Shown: piece after piece, positions 1 through 9,189 of the stretch
Layout: each line of letters opens with the position of its first letter
How positions within the stretch are numbered: the stretch's first letter is position 1
NCBI GenBank assembly: GCA_913056365.1
Contig: CAJXLT010000008.1
Coordinates: forward strand, 62,001-126,000
Direction: 5' to 3'
DNA: 64,000 bases
Source: an uncultured Paenibacillaceae bacterium
Lineage (GTDB): Bacteria; Bacillota; Bacilli; Paenibacillales; K13
Notes under the pieces: generated by a model
The model's database searches: none
Seen by the model: the letters and a program-made list of their open reading frames with translations, nothing else
What the model was told of the DNA's origin: nothing
Made by a program: the position numbers and the translations under genes

Positions 1-2
1 CC

Positions 3-1073
3 GGCAAGGTTGTGGCGATGGCCAGCTATCCCGATTATGACCCGGAGGTGTGGCGAGGCGGGCGCATCAGTCAACGCAACCTGGATGAATATCAGCTTGT
101 GATGAGGAACGGAACGATCTGGAACAATTGGGCACCTGTATTGGATGATGACGAACGCGGCCGCCATCCAGGCTCACTCGTGCCGCTCGGTTCTACGATG
201 AAGTCCCTGTCCATACTAGTCGGCTTGAATGAAGGGGTCATCCAGCCGGATAGCATGTATCGGGATACGGGACGGTTCGAATTCGGACGAGACGGTTCCA
301 GTATTCGCAATTCCAGCAGCTCAGCCCTTGGAAACTTGTCGCCTCGATCAGCTCTGACCAAATCGTCCAATACTTATATGGCTGCCATGATAGGAGAACC
401 GTTGTACAAGAAGTACGGGCCCGACGAAGTGTTGGACGTCTGGGATTCCTATATGGAGCAATTCGGCTTAGGGGTAAGGACGGGCAGCGGATTGCCAGGA
501 GAAATTGCAGGGAAGAAAGATTACCTCGATGTGGACCAAATGGGCAGTGAGCTTGCCTCCATGGTGTTCTCTTCCTTCGGGCAAGGCGGACGCTATACCG
601 CTCTGCAGCTTGCGCAGTACACAGCTGTGCTTGCGACCGAAGGGAAGCGATTGAAGCCAACCTTCGTCAATGAGATTCGCTCAGCTGATTCCGAGCTGCT
701 CGAGCAGCCTGAACCTGTGGTGCTGAATGAGGTCGACATGCCGAAGGAATACTGGGAACTGGTGAGGGAATCTATGATGGAAGTATATCAGTACGGATTT
801 GAAGGATTCCCGTATCCGGTAGCGAGGAAGACGGGGACGAGCGAGCAGTCAGTGGCAGGAGGAATCGTGGAGAATGCGGTATTCATCGCCTATGCTCCCG
901 CAGACAAGCCGAAGCTTGCCGTTGCGGTTGTTGTGCCGGAAGGCGGATACGGCGCATATGGCGCAGCACCGATTGCACGTGATATCTTCGATGCCTATGA
1001 TAAGGTATACGGCTTATATGATGATGAGCCGGGTACATCCGCAGATGACTCGGGCGATGATACGCCATCATAA
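3..1073 (+). CDS. Penicillin-binding protein, transpeptidase domain (5' end outside window)
   Basis: C-terminal part of a class B penicillin-binding protein (PBP2/MrdA type), which cross-links peptidoglycan at the outer face of the membrane. The frame is open from the first bases of the window, so the N-terminus lies upstream; the first residues (GKVVAMASYPDYDP) are a typical internal block of the family. All three transpeptidase motifs are present: the serine motif STMK (bases 192-203), SSN (about 363) and KTGT (828-839). The protein ends in a short acidic Asp/Ser-rich tail. A strong hairpin follows the stop codon. Family assignment is secure; the exact paralogue cannot be decided from the fragment. 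Confidence 0.9.
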   Translation, partial: GKVVAMASYPDYDPEVWRGGRISQRNLDEYQLVMRNGTIWNNWAPVLDDDERGRHPGSLVPLGSTMKSLSILVGLNEGVIQPDSMYRDTGRFEFGRDGSSIRNSSSSALGNLSPRSALTKSSNTYMAAMIGEPLYKKYGPDEVLDVWDSYMEQFGLGVRTGSGLPGEIAGKKDYLDVDQMGSELASMVFSSFGQGGRYTALQLAQYTAVLATEGKRLKPTFVNEIRSADSELLEQPEPVVLNEVDMPKEYWELVRESMMEVYQYGFEGFPYPVARKTGTSEQSVAGGIVENAVFIAYAPADKPKLAVAVVVPEGGYGAYGAAPIARDIFDAYDKVYGLYDDEPGTSADDSGDDTPS

Positions 1074-1094
1074 GCAGTATGCGTGTTGTGAAGC

Positions 1095-1135
1095 AAGGAC
1101 CGTCCTGAGCATCGTTTCAGAGACGGTCCTTTCTG
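1095..1135 (+). terminator. Rho-independent terminator after the PBP gene
   Basis: Ten-base perfect stem (AAGGACCGTC / GACGGTCCTT) with a 17-nt loop, followed by TTCT; the U-run is short. Confidence 0.7.
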
Positions 1136-1200
1136 TACTTTCGTGCCGCGTGCTTCGTATTCGACTCGGCACAGCTTTTTTTTAGTTGGAGACGTGAATA

Positions 1201-1209
1201 TGCTATACT
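1201..1209 (+). promoter_or_regulatory. Extended -10 promoter element of asnB
   Basis: TGCTATACT reads as an extended -10 (TGnTATACT) about 40 bases before the asnB start. No convincing -35 lies at 16-18 bp; TTGGAG at 1186-1191 is only 12 bp away. Confidence 0.45.
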
Positions 1210-1251
1210 AATATTTTAATGAGAAGCTACGAGGAAAGGGACCGATCTAAC

Positions 1252-3138
1252 ATGTGCGGAATCGCCGGAATGATATGCTTCGACGGACGGGAGCCTGCCG
1301 TCGAACAATTGCAACGCATGACAGACATCATTCATCATAGAGGTCCGGATGATTCCGGGTTTTGGTCTGAACCAGGGGTAGGCTTGGGCTTCCGCCGCTT
1401 GTCCATTATTGACCTAGCGGAAGGTCATCAGCCGATGTCGAATGAGAATGAACGAATTTGGATTATCTTCAACGGTGAGATATATAATTACAAGGCGCTG
1501 CGCAACGAATTGGAGGCGCGGGGGCATCAGTTCAAGACGCAGACAGACACTGAGGTTATTGTGCATCTGTATGAAGAATACGGCGAAGACTGTGTTAACC
1601 ACCTTCGCGGTATGTTCGGCTTCGCTATCTGGGATATGGATCGCAAGCGGCTGTTCGCTGCGAGGGATCACTTCGGAATCAAGCCATTGTACTATGCATT
1701 GTCCGACGATCGGCTAGTATTCGGCTCAGAAATCAAGAGTGTGCTGCAAGGCGGTGTTGCGCGTAAGCTGAATATGGAAGCATTGCTGCAATATATGACC
1801 TTTCAGTATGTACCAGAGCCGAACACGATGCTGGAGGGCGTGCAGAAGCTTCCGCCCGGTCATAGTATGACGATCGAATTGGACGGGAAGCTCCGAATCC
1901 AACGTTATTGGGACCCGACGTTCGAACCTGCTTCTGGTTCGTTAGACAGTATGATCGAGGAGCTGCGGGAACGGCTGCTTGATTCGGTTCGCCATCACAT
2001 GCAGAGCGATGTGGAGCGGGGCTGCTTCTTGTCCAGCGGTATTGATTCAACAGCGATAGCAGCGTATATGCGATCTATTGAGCCGATCAAGACGTTCTCT
2101 GTCGGCTTCGAAGGACCTAATAATGAGACAGAGATCGCTCGTGAGACAGCGAAGGCGCTAGGTACAGAGCATTACGCTAAAGTGATCAGTCCTGGGGAGT
2201 ACTTGGATACGCTGGAACGCGCGGTGTGGCATCAGGACGAACCCGTAGCTGATCCATCTGCAATCGCGCTGTATCATGTCGCGGCACTTGCTAGAGAGCA
2301 TGTTACCGTCGTCCTGTCAGGCGAAGGGGCAGATGAGCTGTTCGGCGGCTATCGGATTTACCGCGAGCCGCTTGCACTGCGGCCATTCGCTTGGATGCCG
2401 GTTCCGCTGTTGCGTATGATGAACCGGATGGCGAGTCGGCTTCCAGCGTCCGTATACGGACGCAATTACTTGCTGCGTGCGACCACACCGTTAGAGGAGC
2501 GGTTTCTGGGAAATGCGCGTATATTCCGTGAAGATATGAAGGCAGAGCTAGTTGCGGCAGGCAAGAATTGGCTGGATACATACACCAATCCCTTACAGGT
2601 TGCTCGGCCGTTCTATGAGCAGTCGTCCCGACTCGATCCAGTTAGCCGTATGCAATATATTGATATGAACTTATGGCTGCCAGGGGATATCTTGATGAAG
2701 GCGGACAAGATGACGATGGCCCATTCCCTTGAACTGCGCGTTCCGTTCTTAGACAAGGAGCTGTTCGAGCTGGCTAGGCGAATTCCAGCATCCTACCGCC
2801 TGCAGAATGGGACGACCAAATATGTATTCCGCAAAGCAATGGAAGGGATCGTGCCGGACTTTATTCTGAATCGTCCCAAGCTCGGATTTCCCGTGCCGTT
2901 GCGCGACTGGATGAAGGAACCGATTGGCGACCGTATTCTGGAGACGATTCGCAGCCGTGATATGGCCGAATGGTTCGATATCGATGCAGCGGAGCGTCTG
3001 ATGAAAGCGCATCGCGCTGGTGAAGGAGACTATGCTCGGCATTTGTGGATACTCTATGTATTTGCCTTATGGCAGCAGACATATTTGCAACGTGATGCGA
3101 TTGAATCGCCGCTTGGCGCAGCCTATGCCAAGGCATGA
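1252..3138 (+). CDS. asnB: Asparagine synthetase, glutamine-hydrolysing
   Basis: Makes asparagine from aspartate, glutamine and ATP in the cytoplasm. The start is set at ATG 1252 rather than the longer open frame because class II glutaminases need Cys2 exposed after Met removal (MCGIAG), and GAGGAAAGGG sits 12 bases upstream. The N-terminal half is the glutaminase domain with RGPDDSG. The synthetase domain carries the PP-loop as SSGIDST near residue 260 and the downstream block ELFGGYRIY. At 628 aa it has the usual length for Bacillus-type AsnB. The next gene follows after 15 bases with its own ribosome site, so co-transcription is likely. Which paralogue (AsnB or AsnO) it matches is open. 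Confidence 0.93.
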   Translation: MCGIAGMICFDGREPAVEQLQRMTDIIHHRGPDDSGFWSEPGVGLGFRRLSIIDLAEGHQPMSNENERIWIIFNGEIYNYKALRNELEARGHQFKTQTDTEVIVHLYEEYGEDCVNHLRGMFGFAIWDMDRKRLFAARDHFGIKPLYYALSDDRLVFGSEIKSVLQGGVARKLNMEALLQYMTFQYVPEPNTMLEGVQKLPPGHSMTIELDGKLRIQRYWDPTFEPASGSLDSMIEELRERLLDSVRHHMQSDVERGCFLSSGIDSTAIAAYMRSIEPIKTFSVGFEGPNNETEIARETAKALGTEHYAKVISPGEYLDTLERAVWHQDEPVADPSAIALYHVAALAREHVTVVLSGEGADELFGGYRIYREPLALRPFAWMPVPLLRMMNRMASRLPASVYGRNYLLRATTPLEERFLGNARIFREDMKAELVAAGKNWLDTYTNPLQVARPFYEQSSRLDPVSRMQYIDMNLWLPGDILMKADKMTMAHSLELRVPFLDKELFELARRIPASYRLQNGTTKYVFRKAMEGIVPDFILNRPKLGFPVPLRDWMKEPIGDRILETIRSRDMAEWFDIDAAERLMKAHRAGEGDYARHLWILYVFALWQQTYLQRDAIESPLGAAYAKA

Positions 3139-3153
3139 CAAGGAGGAAGGACG

Positions 3154-3891
3154 ATGACGTTATATAAGCTGATTGCCTTGGATATGGACGGAACGCTGCT
3201 GAATGATAATCAAGAAATATCGACACGGAACAAGGAAGCCCTTCGCATTGCGCAGGAAGCGGGGATCGTAGTTTGCCTGTCCACAGGAAGAGGGATGTTC
3301 TCGTTGCGACCTTTTATTAATGAGTTGGAGCTGGATTCGCCTCTCGTCACTGTGAATGGCGGTGCGATATGGCGTAATCCGCATAAGCTGTATAAGCAAC
3401 ATGTGATGGATACGGGAATGATTGAACGGCTGCACCAGTTAGCTGTGGAGCATGATGTATGGTTTTGGGGTTATGCGGTTGAAGGGATGTACAATCGCAG
3501 TAACTGGACAGCGGCTGTGGAGGAGCATACGTGGCTTAAGTTCGGGTATTATACGGAAGATTTAGAAGTTCTTGCGCAGCTGCGTAAGACAGCGGAAGCA
3601 ACGGGTGAGCTTGAGATCACGAATTCACATCCGCACAATCTCGAGTTGAATCCTGTAGGAGTGAATAAGGCGGCGGGTTTGCGCAGTGTCTGCACCATGC
3701 TGAACTTGCAGATGGAGCAAGTAATCGCGGTCGGCGACAGTATGAATGATTGGGCGATGATTCGCGAAGCGGGTCTCGGTGTTGCGATGGACAACGCTCA
3801 ACAAGAGCTGAAGGATGCTGCGGACTGGGTAACGCTGTCGAATGAAGAAGACGGAGTTGCTCATGTAATTGAGTCGCAGTTAGATTTATGA
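3154..3891 (+). CDS. Cof-type HAD-IIB hydrolase
   Basis: Cytoplasmic phosphatase of the haloacid dehalogenase superfamily, subfamily IIB (Cof/YwpJ-like), usually acting on sugar phosphates, FMN or other small phosphate esters. Motif I is DMDGTL (residues 10-15, both nucleophile and acid Asp), motif II is in STGRG (about 48), and motif III/IV is GDSMNDWAM (about 198), with a typical IIB cap between. AAGGAGGAAGG sits just before the start. Located between asnB and a membrane-protein gene, which says little about the substrate. The family is secure; the substrate is unknown. Confidence 0.9.
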   Translation: MTLYKLIALDMDGTLLNDNQEISTRNKEALRIAQEAGIVVCLSTGRGMFSLRPFINELELDSPLVTVNGGAIWRNPHKLYKQHVMDTGMIERLHQLAVEHDVWFWGYAVEGMYNRSNWTAAVEEHTWLKFGYYTEDLEVLAQLRKTAEATGELEITNSHPHNLELNPVGVNKAAGLRSVCTMLNLQMEQVIAVGDSMNDWAMIREAGLGVAMDNAQQELKDAADWVTLSNEEDGVAHVIESQLDL

Positions 3892-3909
3892 TGGGGGAGA
3901 AGAAGGAAA

Positions 3910-4398
3910 ATGCTTGATGTGCTCGGTTGGGTTCTTGTAGTTCTCTTGCTCGTGATCGGCATGGCAGGAGCGGTATATCCCGTCTTGCCTGGTGTATTAG
4001 CCATATATGCAGCGTTCTTCGTCTATGGATGGTTCTTCTCATTCGATGTGTTCGGTATGTGGTTCTGGATTGTGCAGACATTGATTGTTGTGACTTTGTT
4101 TGCTGCCGATTATATCGTCAGTTCATACGGGATCGACCGTTCAGGCGGCTCGAAGTCGGCATTCTGGGGAAGTACGATCGGTTTAATCTTTGGTCCGTTT
4201 ATTATACCGGCTTTCGGCCTCATAATCGGCCCTTTCGCAGGAGCAGTTGCCGGAGAGCTTCTGCATGGTTCTTCGTGGAATAAGTCATTGCGTATAGGCT
4301 GGGTAACATTGGTGTCCTTACTTGCCTCTACCGTAGTCAAGGTTATACTTCAAGGATTGATGATCGTCCTATTTATCCTATGGCTGCTATTCGGTTAA
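3910..4398 (+). CDS. DUF456 membrane protein
   Basis: A 162-aa, very hydrophobic protein with about four to five membrane segments. It carries the Gly/Pro-rich pattern of DUF456: VYPVLPGVLAI near residue 23 and a central IGLIFGPFIIPAFGLIIGPFAGAVAGE block resembling a duplicated glycine-zipper helix. The role of the family is unknown. It starts 18 bases after the HAD gene behind GGGGAGAAGAAGG, and the following flippase gene starts 36 bases after its stop, so all belong to one transcription unit. Confidence 0.8.
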   Translation: MLDVLGWVLVVLLLVIGMAGAVYPVLPGVLAIYAAFFVYGWFFSFDVFGMWFWIVQTLIVVTLFAADYIVSSYGIDRSGGSKSAFWGSTIGLIFGPFIIPAFGLIIGPFAGAVAGELLHGSSWNKSLRIGWVTLVSLLASTVVKVILQGLMIVLFILWLLFG

Positions 4399-4434
4399 TT
4401 GCAAGTCGCACTTCTTGGGAAATGGGGAACGGAT

Positions 4435-6060
4435 TTGTCGAAGGACTCATTAATTAAAGGTACAGTAATTTTGGCTGCTGCTGCGTTTATTGCGCGTTTT
4501 CTAGGTGTTGTGCAACGAGTGCCGCTGCAAAATATGCTTGGTGATATCGGGATGGCCACATATGGCATAGCGTATAATGTGTATGCATTGCTATTGATTG
4601 TAGCAACAGCCGGCATACCGAGCGCATTGAGCAAGCTAGTATCGGAGAAGCTCGCACTTGGCCGGACGGATGAAGCTGCACGCATCTATCGCGCAGCTGT
4701 CTGGTTTGCGATCACGACCGGGCTGCTGATGACAGCCGTGCTTGCCTTGGGCGCGCCGTATTACGCTGTACATATTGCGAAGGATGCTGATGCGACGATC
4801 GCGATTCAAGCGCTTGCTCCGGCAATGCTGTTGTTTCCACTCATTGCTATTATGCGAGGGTACTTTCAAGGGCGGCAGACGATGCTTGCTGGAGGATTAT
4901 CGCAAATCTTCGAGCAAGTATTGCGTGTTGGCACAGCAGTAGGTCTGGCTTACGTCATATTGCAGCTTGGCTATGATATAGAATGGGCCGTTGCCGGAGC
5001 CTCATTCGGCGGAGTGACTGGCGCATTGGCGGCATTCGGCGTCATGCTTGTATTCCAGCTGCGGCTGAGAAAGCGCACAGCCCTAGCAGAACGAGGGACG
5101 GCATCTCCGAGCGGGGATCGTATTAGAAGGCGCGACATATACCGCATGTTATTCCGCTTGTCGATTCCGATCAGTCTGATTTCTATGGCTGTTCCTATGA
5201 TATACTTTATAGATTCATCTATAGTCATTCCGCTGCTCGAGCCTTGGACGGGTTATGATCAGGCCAAAGAGACACTTGGGATACTAACGGGGAGAGCGCA
5301 GTCACTAGCAGGCATTCCCCCTATCTTGGCGATTGCACTCAGTATGTCCATTGTCCCTATTGTGTCATCAGCGTACGCCCGGCATGATCTGCTGGAGGTC
5401 GCTGCCAAAACATCGCAAGCACTGCGCATTGCAATTCTGAGCGGTTTGCCAGTCATTTTGGCGCTTTGTGTTGCTGCTCGGCCAATCAACCAATTGCTGT
5501 ACGGCGATGCATCGGGAACGGGAATTATTGCGTTCTTAACAGCAGGTTCGTTGTTTCAAATTATGATGATGACTTCTGCGGCCGTCTTAATGGGATTAGG
5601 CCAGACGAAGCGTCCGGTCATGTACGTGACAGCCGGTCTTGCGGTCAAGCTGGCATTCAGCTTTCTGCTCGTGAAGCCGCTCGGTATATACGGTATCTTA
5701 GTAGCGACCACCCTTTGCTTTGTGACGACGATGAGTCTCAATATGCTTGATCTGCGCCGAACCGTCCGTTATCAGCTGTTAGGACGCCGTTGGTTAGGTC
5801 TGCTTGCTACAACAGTTATTATCGTGGCTGTCGGCATATCGCTGGAGTCGGCTTTGCACAGCTTAGGCGCATGGTTTACACCAAGATGGAACGGTTTGCT
5901 GCATGCAGCGATCATTGGATGTGCTGCTGTAGCTATGTACCCGGTATTCATGCTGACATTGGGCGGTATTCGTCCTGAGGATGTGCGTCATTTTCCTGCA
6001 CCTGTACGCAAACTGTTAGGGAAATGGGTGAAAAATCAAGAAGGCGGCCGCGCTATGTAA
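4435..6060 (+). CDS. MurJ/SpoVB-type lipid-linked oligosaccharide flippase (YtgP-like)
   Basis: Polytopic membrane protein of the MVF (MOP superfamily) group, whose members flip lipid II or related lipid-linked sugars across the membrane. About 14 hydrophobic helices are visible; the N-terminus SLIKGTVILAAAAFIARFLG matches the family signature. The open frame extends to TTG 4399 directly after the previous stop, but TTG 4435 is preferred because GGGGA lies six bases upstream and the protein then begins MSKDSLIKG, as in relatives (541 aa). Last gene of the asnB-to-flippase run; a hairpin spans its stop codon. Whether it serves cell-wall, spore-cortex or polysaccharide export is not decidable here. 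Confidence 0.85.
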   Translation: MSKDSLIKGTVILAAAAFIARFLGVVQRVPLQNMLGDIGMATYGIAYNVYALLLIVATAGIPSALSKLVSEKLALGRTDEAARIYRAAVWFAITTGLLMTAVLALGAPYYAVHIAKDADATIAIQALAPAMLLFPLIAIMRGYFQGRQTMLAGGLSQIFEQVLRVGTAVGLAYVILQLGYDIEWAVAGASFGGVTGALAAFGVMLVFQLRLRKRTALAERGTASPSGDRIRRRDIYRMLFRLSIPISLISMAVPMIYFIDSSIVIPLLEPWTGYDQAKETLGILTGRAQSLAGIPPILAIALSMSIVPIVSSAYARHDLLEVAAKTSQALRIAILSGLPVILALCVAARPINQLLYGDASGTGIIAFLTAGSLFQIMMMTSAAVLMGLGQTKRPVMYVTAGLAVKLAFSFLLVKPLGIYGILVATTLCFVTTMSLNMLDLRRTVRYQLLGRRWLGLLATTVIIVAVGISLESALHSLGAWFTPRWNGLLHAAIIGCAAVAMYPVFMLTLGGIRPEDVRHFPAPVRKLLGKWVKNQEGGRAM

Positions 6061-6084
6061 GCAGAGCGGCCGCTTCAATTTTAT
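6041..6084. terminator. Bidirectional terminator between convergent genes
   Basis: Perfect GCGGCCGC arms at 6044-6051 and 6066-6073 with a 14-nt loop, followed by TTCAATTTTA. The stem lies inside the last codons of both convergent genes, whose reading frames overlap by eight bases. Confidence 0.6.
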
Positions 6085-7351
6085 TTAACCCGAAGCAGTG
6101 TTCTTCGGACATTTCATCGTAGGCCGGAGCAATCGGTGATTGCATATAGCGGAAAGCGTCTGTGTCAGTGAACCAATCGTAGCGATCAGGAGCGGTGAGG
6201 GCTTGGTCATTCCATGCACTGTGCAACTGCGGGCTATATATGGGATCATGTTGATTCAATAGCTGACAGCCGTTGAGCTTCGCATGATTGTTAGCAGGAA
6301 CGGCTGTGTGCCGGATAGCAGCGAATAGTTGAGGCCAGTAATCTGCTCGGGAGCCTGTATGCGGCTGCTGCTTGGCGAAGTGCAGAACTGCTGCCAACAC
6401 ATCTGACTGATACAGCAATCCATAGAGGGCTTTGCCAATCTGAATACGTTCATCAAGCGAGCTGAAATTTTCTACAACGACCCCACACAGGTTCATTCGT
6501 TTCTGTGATGGGGACGATTGTGTGAGAAATGGTACATGCGGTATGAGTACTTGATTTAGCTGGAATAACGATTGTGCTTGGAATAGTACGTGGTTCAATA
6601 CGTTCTGCTGATAATACGGATGTCGGATGATGCGTCCTTCAATATAATGCTGCTCATTGATAATGAGTGCCAAAGTCAGCAATGAAGAATGACCTGTGCG
6701 CCAGAACGATATCCAGAATGGCTGCATGAATCTAGATACGTGGAAATGCGGAAGCAAGTGGAACAGAGGTTCACCTGCTCTACGACTTTCCGCATATAGC
6801 AGCAGCTGCGGGTATGCATCTTGGAATATATAAGCGTTAGCTGTTTCGAGGAAGCGGTAGAAGTGCATGCGGTCCGTTTCAGACATCAATGCTGGCAGCC
6901 ATTCCCCCTGCAGATCCGTCATATTCCAACCACCGTTGCGGGATACGATATGCGCAAGCAGAGCCCAATGCAGCTCAGGATACGTCTGCGATAGTTCCCA
7001 GTACGCCTGAGTGCGGGTAACATTGTTGCGATTGGCCTGTTTCGTTAGTGCTTGGATTCGCTTCACCCTATGCTGTTCTTGCTGCGTAAGGAGAGGAGCT
7101 TTCGTCGGCTTCATCTGAAGCGTAAGACGCAGCTCATTCCGAACAGCACGCCATTCTTCTTGTTGCAGGAATAGCTCTTCTGGCGTGTGTCCTGCTTGAG
7201 TCGGCCAGAAGAAGCGCAAGACCCGTCTGCCCCATTCCTGAAACCAGTCCGGTATAACAATCGTATGAATTAGCATAAGCATAACTCCATTCAAGCCATA
7301 ATCTTGTTCGTGTACCCGCGCAGTAATGGTGAATGCATGCCAAGCATTCAT
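6053..7351 (-). CDS. DUF2515 family protein (YppC-like)
   Basis: A 432-aa protein resembling Bacillus YppC and the DUF2515 family, found in spore-formers and of unknown function. Recognisable features are the conserved NxxNVTRTxAYWE block (around residue 120), HWALLAHIVSRNGGWNMTDL, and a C-terminal DPIYSPQLHSAWND motif; Trp, His and Tyr content is high. There are no clear catalytic motifs or membrane helices apart from a hydrophobic N-terminal stretch. The start is uncertain: ATG 7351 lacks a good ribosome site, and internal Met codons about 25 residues later are alternatives. It stands alone, convergent with the flippase gene. Confidence 0.75.
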   Translation of the reverse strand: MNAWHAFTITARVHEQDYGLNGVMLMLIHTIVIPDWFQEWGRRVLRFFWPTQAGHTPEELFLQQEEWRAVRNELRLTLQMKPTKAPLLTQQEQHRVKRIQALTKQANRNNVTRTQAYWELSQTYPELHWALLAHIVSRNGGWNMTDLQGEWLPALMSETDRMHFYRFLETANAYIFQDAYPQLLLYAESRRAGEPLFHLLPHFHVSRFMQPFWISFWRTGHSSLLTLALIINEQHYIEGRIIRHPYYQQNVLNHVLFQAQSLFQLNQVLIPHVPFLTQSSPSQKRMNLCGVVVENFSSLDERIQIGKALYGLLYQSDVLAAVLHFAKQQPHTGSRADYWPQLFAAIRHTAVPANNHAKLNGCQLLNQHDPIYSPQLHSAWNDQALTAPDRYDWFTDTDAFRYMQSPIAPAYDEMSEEHCFGLNKIEAAALLT

Positions 7352-7492
7352 GCATCACGGGTCTTCTGTTTCATTAGTGTATGCTGTTTGGATGAAATCC
7401 ATGGGAAGAAAGATTTTTTCGTCACTTGATACACGTTTCGTGATAAGATGGTTAGGGTTGGATAATTGTTCAAATAGGGAGAGAGGAAATTT

Positions 7493-9019
7493 ATGAACAA
7501 GCAAATGAAATGGAAACTTGCACTCACAATGATGCTAGCTGTTATGATGGTATGGCTTGCAGCTTGTGAGCCAGTAGGAAGCACAGACTTGAATCAAGTA
7601 CTTACAGACAATTTGAACCGGCAATCTTATGAAGGCGATGGAACGGTGACAGTGAAGCTGATCACCAATGATGAAGCAAGACAATTATCAGATGACAAAC
7701 TGTATCAACTTCTCGGCAATGAGATGACAGTTCGCATCGACGATATGAAGATGAACAACAAGACCGAGTTTTACATACAAGGTGATTTCATATACGCACA
7801 AGGTGAGATCGGCTTCGAGATGTACAATGAAATGGATGGGCTGGCGATCAAGTTGGAAGGTTATGATGAGCCATTGATCATGAATAATGCAATGCTCGCA
7901 GAGGAAGCGGCTCTTGCTATGATGGATTTCCAGCAGCTTCAAGAACAAATACTAGACATTCAAGACGAGCTCATTACTGTCGTTGGGGAATACGTTATCG
8001 ATCGATTCCCGAATCCAGATACAATCTCTATTGACGAAGTGGAAACGACTGTTAACGGAGAAGAGATTCAGGCGACTCAAGTTCATATGGAGATTCCAGC
8101 TGACGCAATGTTCAGCTTGCTGCAACAGTTCGCAATCAACATTGCAGAGGATGAAGAAGGCTTGCGTGAGTTGATCGGAGCCTTGTACGATATTATCATT
8201 CCAGTAGTGAAGGAGCACGCAGGAGAAGAGTTGGAAGCGGACCCTATGGCTGCTGCGTTGATTGATAATCGAGAATTTGTTGTAGAGATGGTATTCACAT
8301 CCTTACAGCAAGGCTTGGCGTCGTTCACTACGGAAGTTGAATCTGGATTGGAAGAAGTAGCATCAGCTACACATTCGGATACGATGCTGACACTGGACTA
8401 TTATTTGGATGAAGACAATCAAATCCGCAAGTCCGAGATGAATTTGTTGCTCAAGCCAGTTGGTGTGGAGGATGAGCCTATCACAGCGATGGAGATTACA
8501 AGCACGGAACAGTATTGGAACATCAACGGTGATGTTGCGGTGCCTACAATGAGCATTGAAGATGGCATTGAGATTTATGACATGGGCAACGAGTATGAAT
8601 TTATGAAGCATGTGGATCAATCTTCGGATCTGTATGAGCTTCTGCATGCTACTGGAGCAACGGAGAAAGAGGTACTGCTCTTTATCGAAGATTCACCTTA
8701 TATGATGAATGCGTATATGGAGGACGGTACTTCGTATGTGCCTGTTCGCTACGTATCCGAGCAATTGTACGGGGATGTGAAGTGGAATCATGAACGGAAG
8801 GAAATTATGATTATCGATCATCCAACTGGCAACGAAGTTGTGATTACAATTGGAAGTGATGTAGCTACGGTGAATAATGAATCATTTACTTGGAGCAAAC
8901 AGCCGCTGTTAATCGATAATACGCTGTTTGTACCAGTCCGTGACTTTGCAGATATGCTCGAAGTTGAGTGGACATTCAACAAAGGCCTTCAATATGTGGA
9001 GCTGACTAGACATTTTTAA
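7493..9019 (+). CDS. Lipoprotein with C-terminal stalk (copper amine oxidase N-terminal-like) domain
   Basis: A 508-aa secreted lipoprotein. The signal peptide ends in the lipobox WLAAC with Cys25 as the lipidation site. The central 380 residues are acidic and helix-rich, with no family I recognise. The last 100 residues form a copper amine oxidase N-domain-like stalk module (YMEDGTSYVPVRYVSEQL, then LFVPVRDFADML), which is very common in Paenibacillus surface proteins and has no catalytic role. GAGAGGAAA precedes the start. Monocistronic, with a strong terminator after it. A structural or cell-envelope role is inferred only. Confidence 0.8.
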   Translation: MNKQMKWKLALTMMLAVMMVWLAACEPVGSTDLNQVLTDNLNRQSYEGDGTVTVKLITNDEARQLSDDKLYQLLGNEMTVRIDDMKMNNKTEFYIQGDFIYAQGEIGFEMYNEMDGLAIKLEGYDEPLIMNNAMLAEEAALAMMDFQQLQEQILDIQDELITVVGEYVIDRFPNPDTISIDEVETTVNGEEIQATQVHMEIPADAMFSLLQQFAINIAEDEEGLRELIGALYDIIIPVVKEHAGEELEADPMAAALIDNREFVVEMVFTSLQQGLASFTTEVESGLEEVASATHSDTMLTLDYYLDEDNQIRKSEMNLLLKPVGVEDEPITAMEITSTEQYWNINGDVAVPTMSIEDGIEIYDMGNEYEFMKHVDQSSDLYELLHATGATEKEVLLFIEDSPYMMNAYMEDGTSYVPVRYVSEQLYGDVKWNHERKEIMIIDHPTGNEVVITIGSDVATVNNESFTWSKQPLLIDNTLFVPVRDFADMLEVEWTFNKGLQYVELTRHF

Positions 9020-9046
9020 TTCACATGACATGCAACAAGTAGTAAT

Positions 9047-9083
9047 GGGAAGACTTGCCTAATGGTGAGTCTTCCCGTTTTTC
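9047..9083 (+). terminator. Rho-independent terminator after the stalk-domain lipoprotein
   Basis: Nine-base perfect stem GGGAAGACT / AGTCTTCCC with GTTTTTCG downstream. Confidence 0.85.
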
Positions 9084-9189
9084 GTTTATTTGTCACAGTT
9101 CACGTAGCTATTGACAAGGATAACCGCTATAATGAATGGTGTTGAATGTATATAGCTATGGATATGAAGATAGAAATAAGGTGACATCT

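Noticed and set aside
9111-9133. TTGACA...TATAAT as the ctaA promoter
   Set aside because: The two hexamers are only 11 bp apart; SigA promoters need 16-18 bp.
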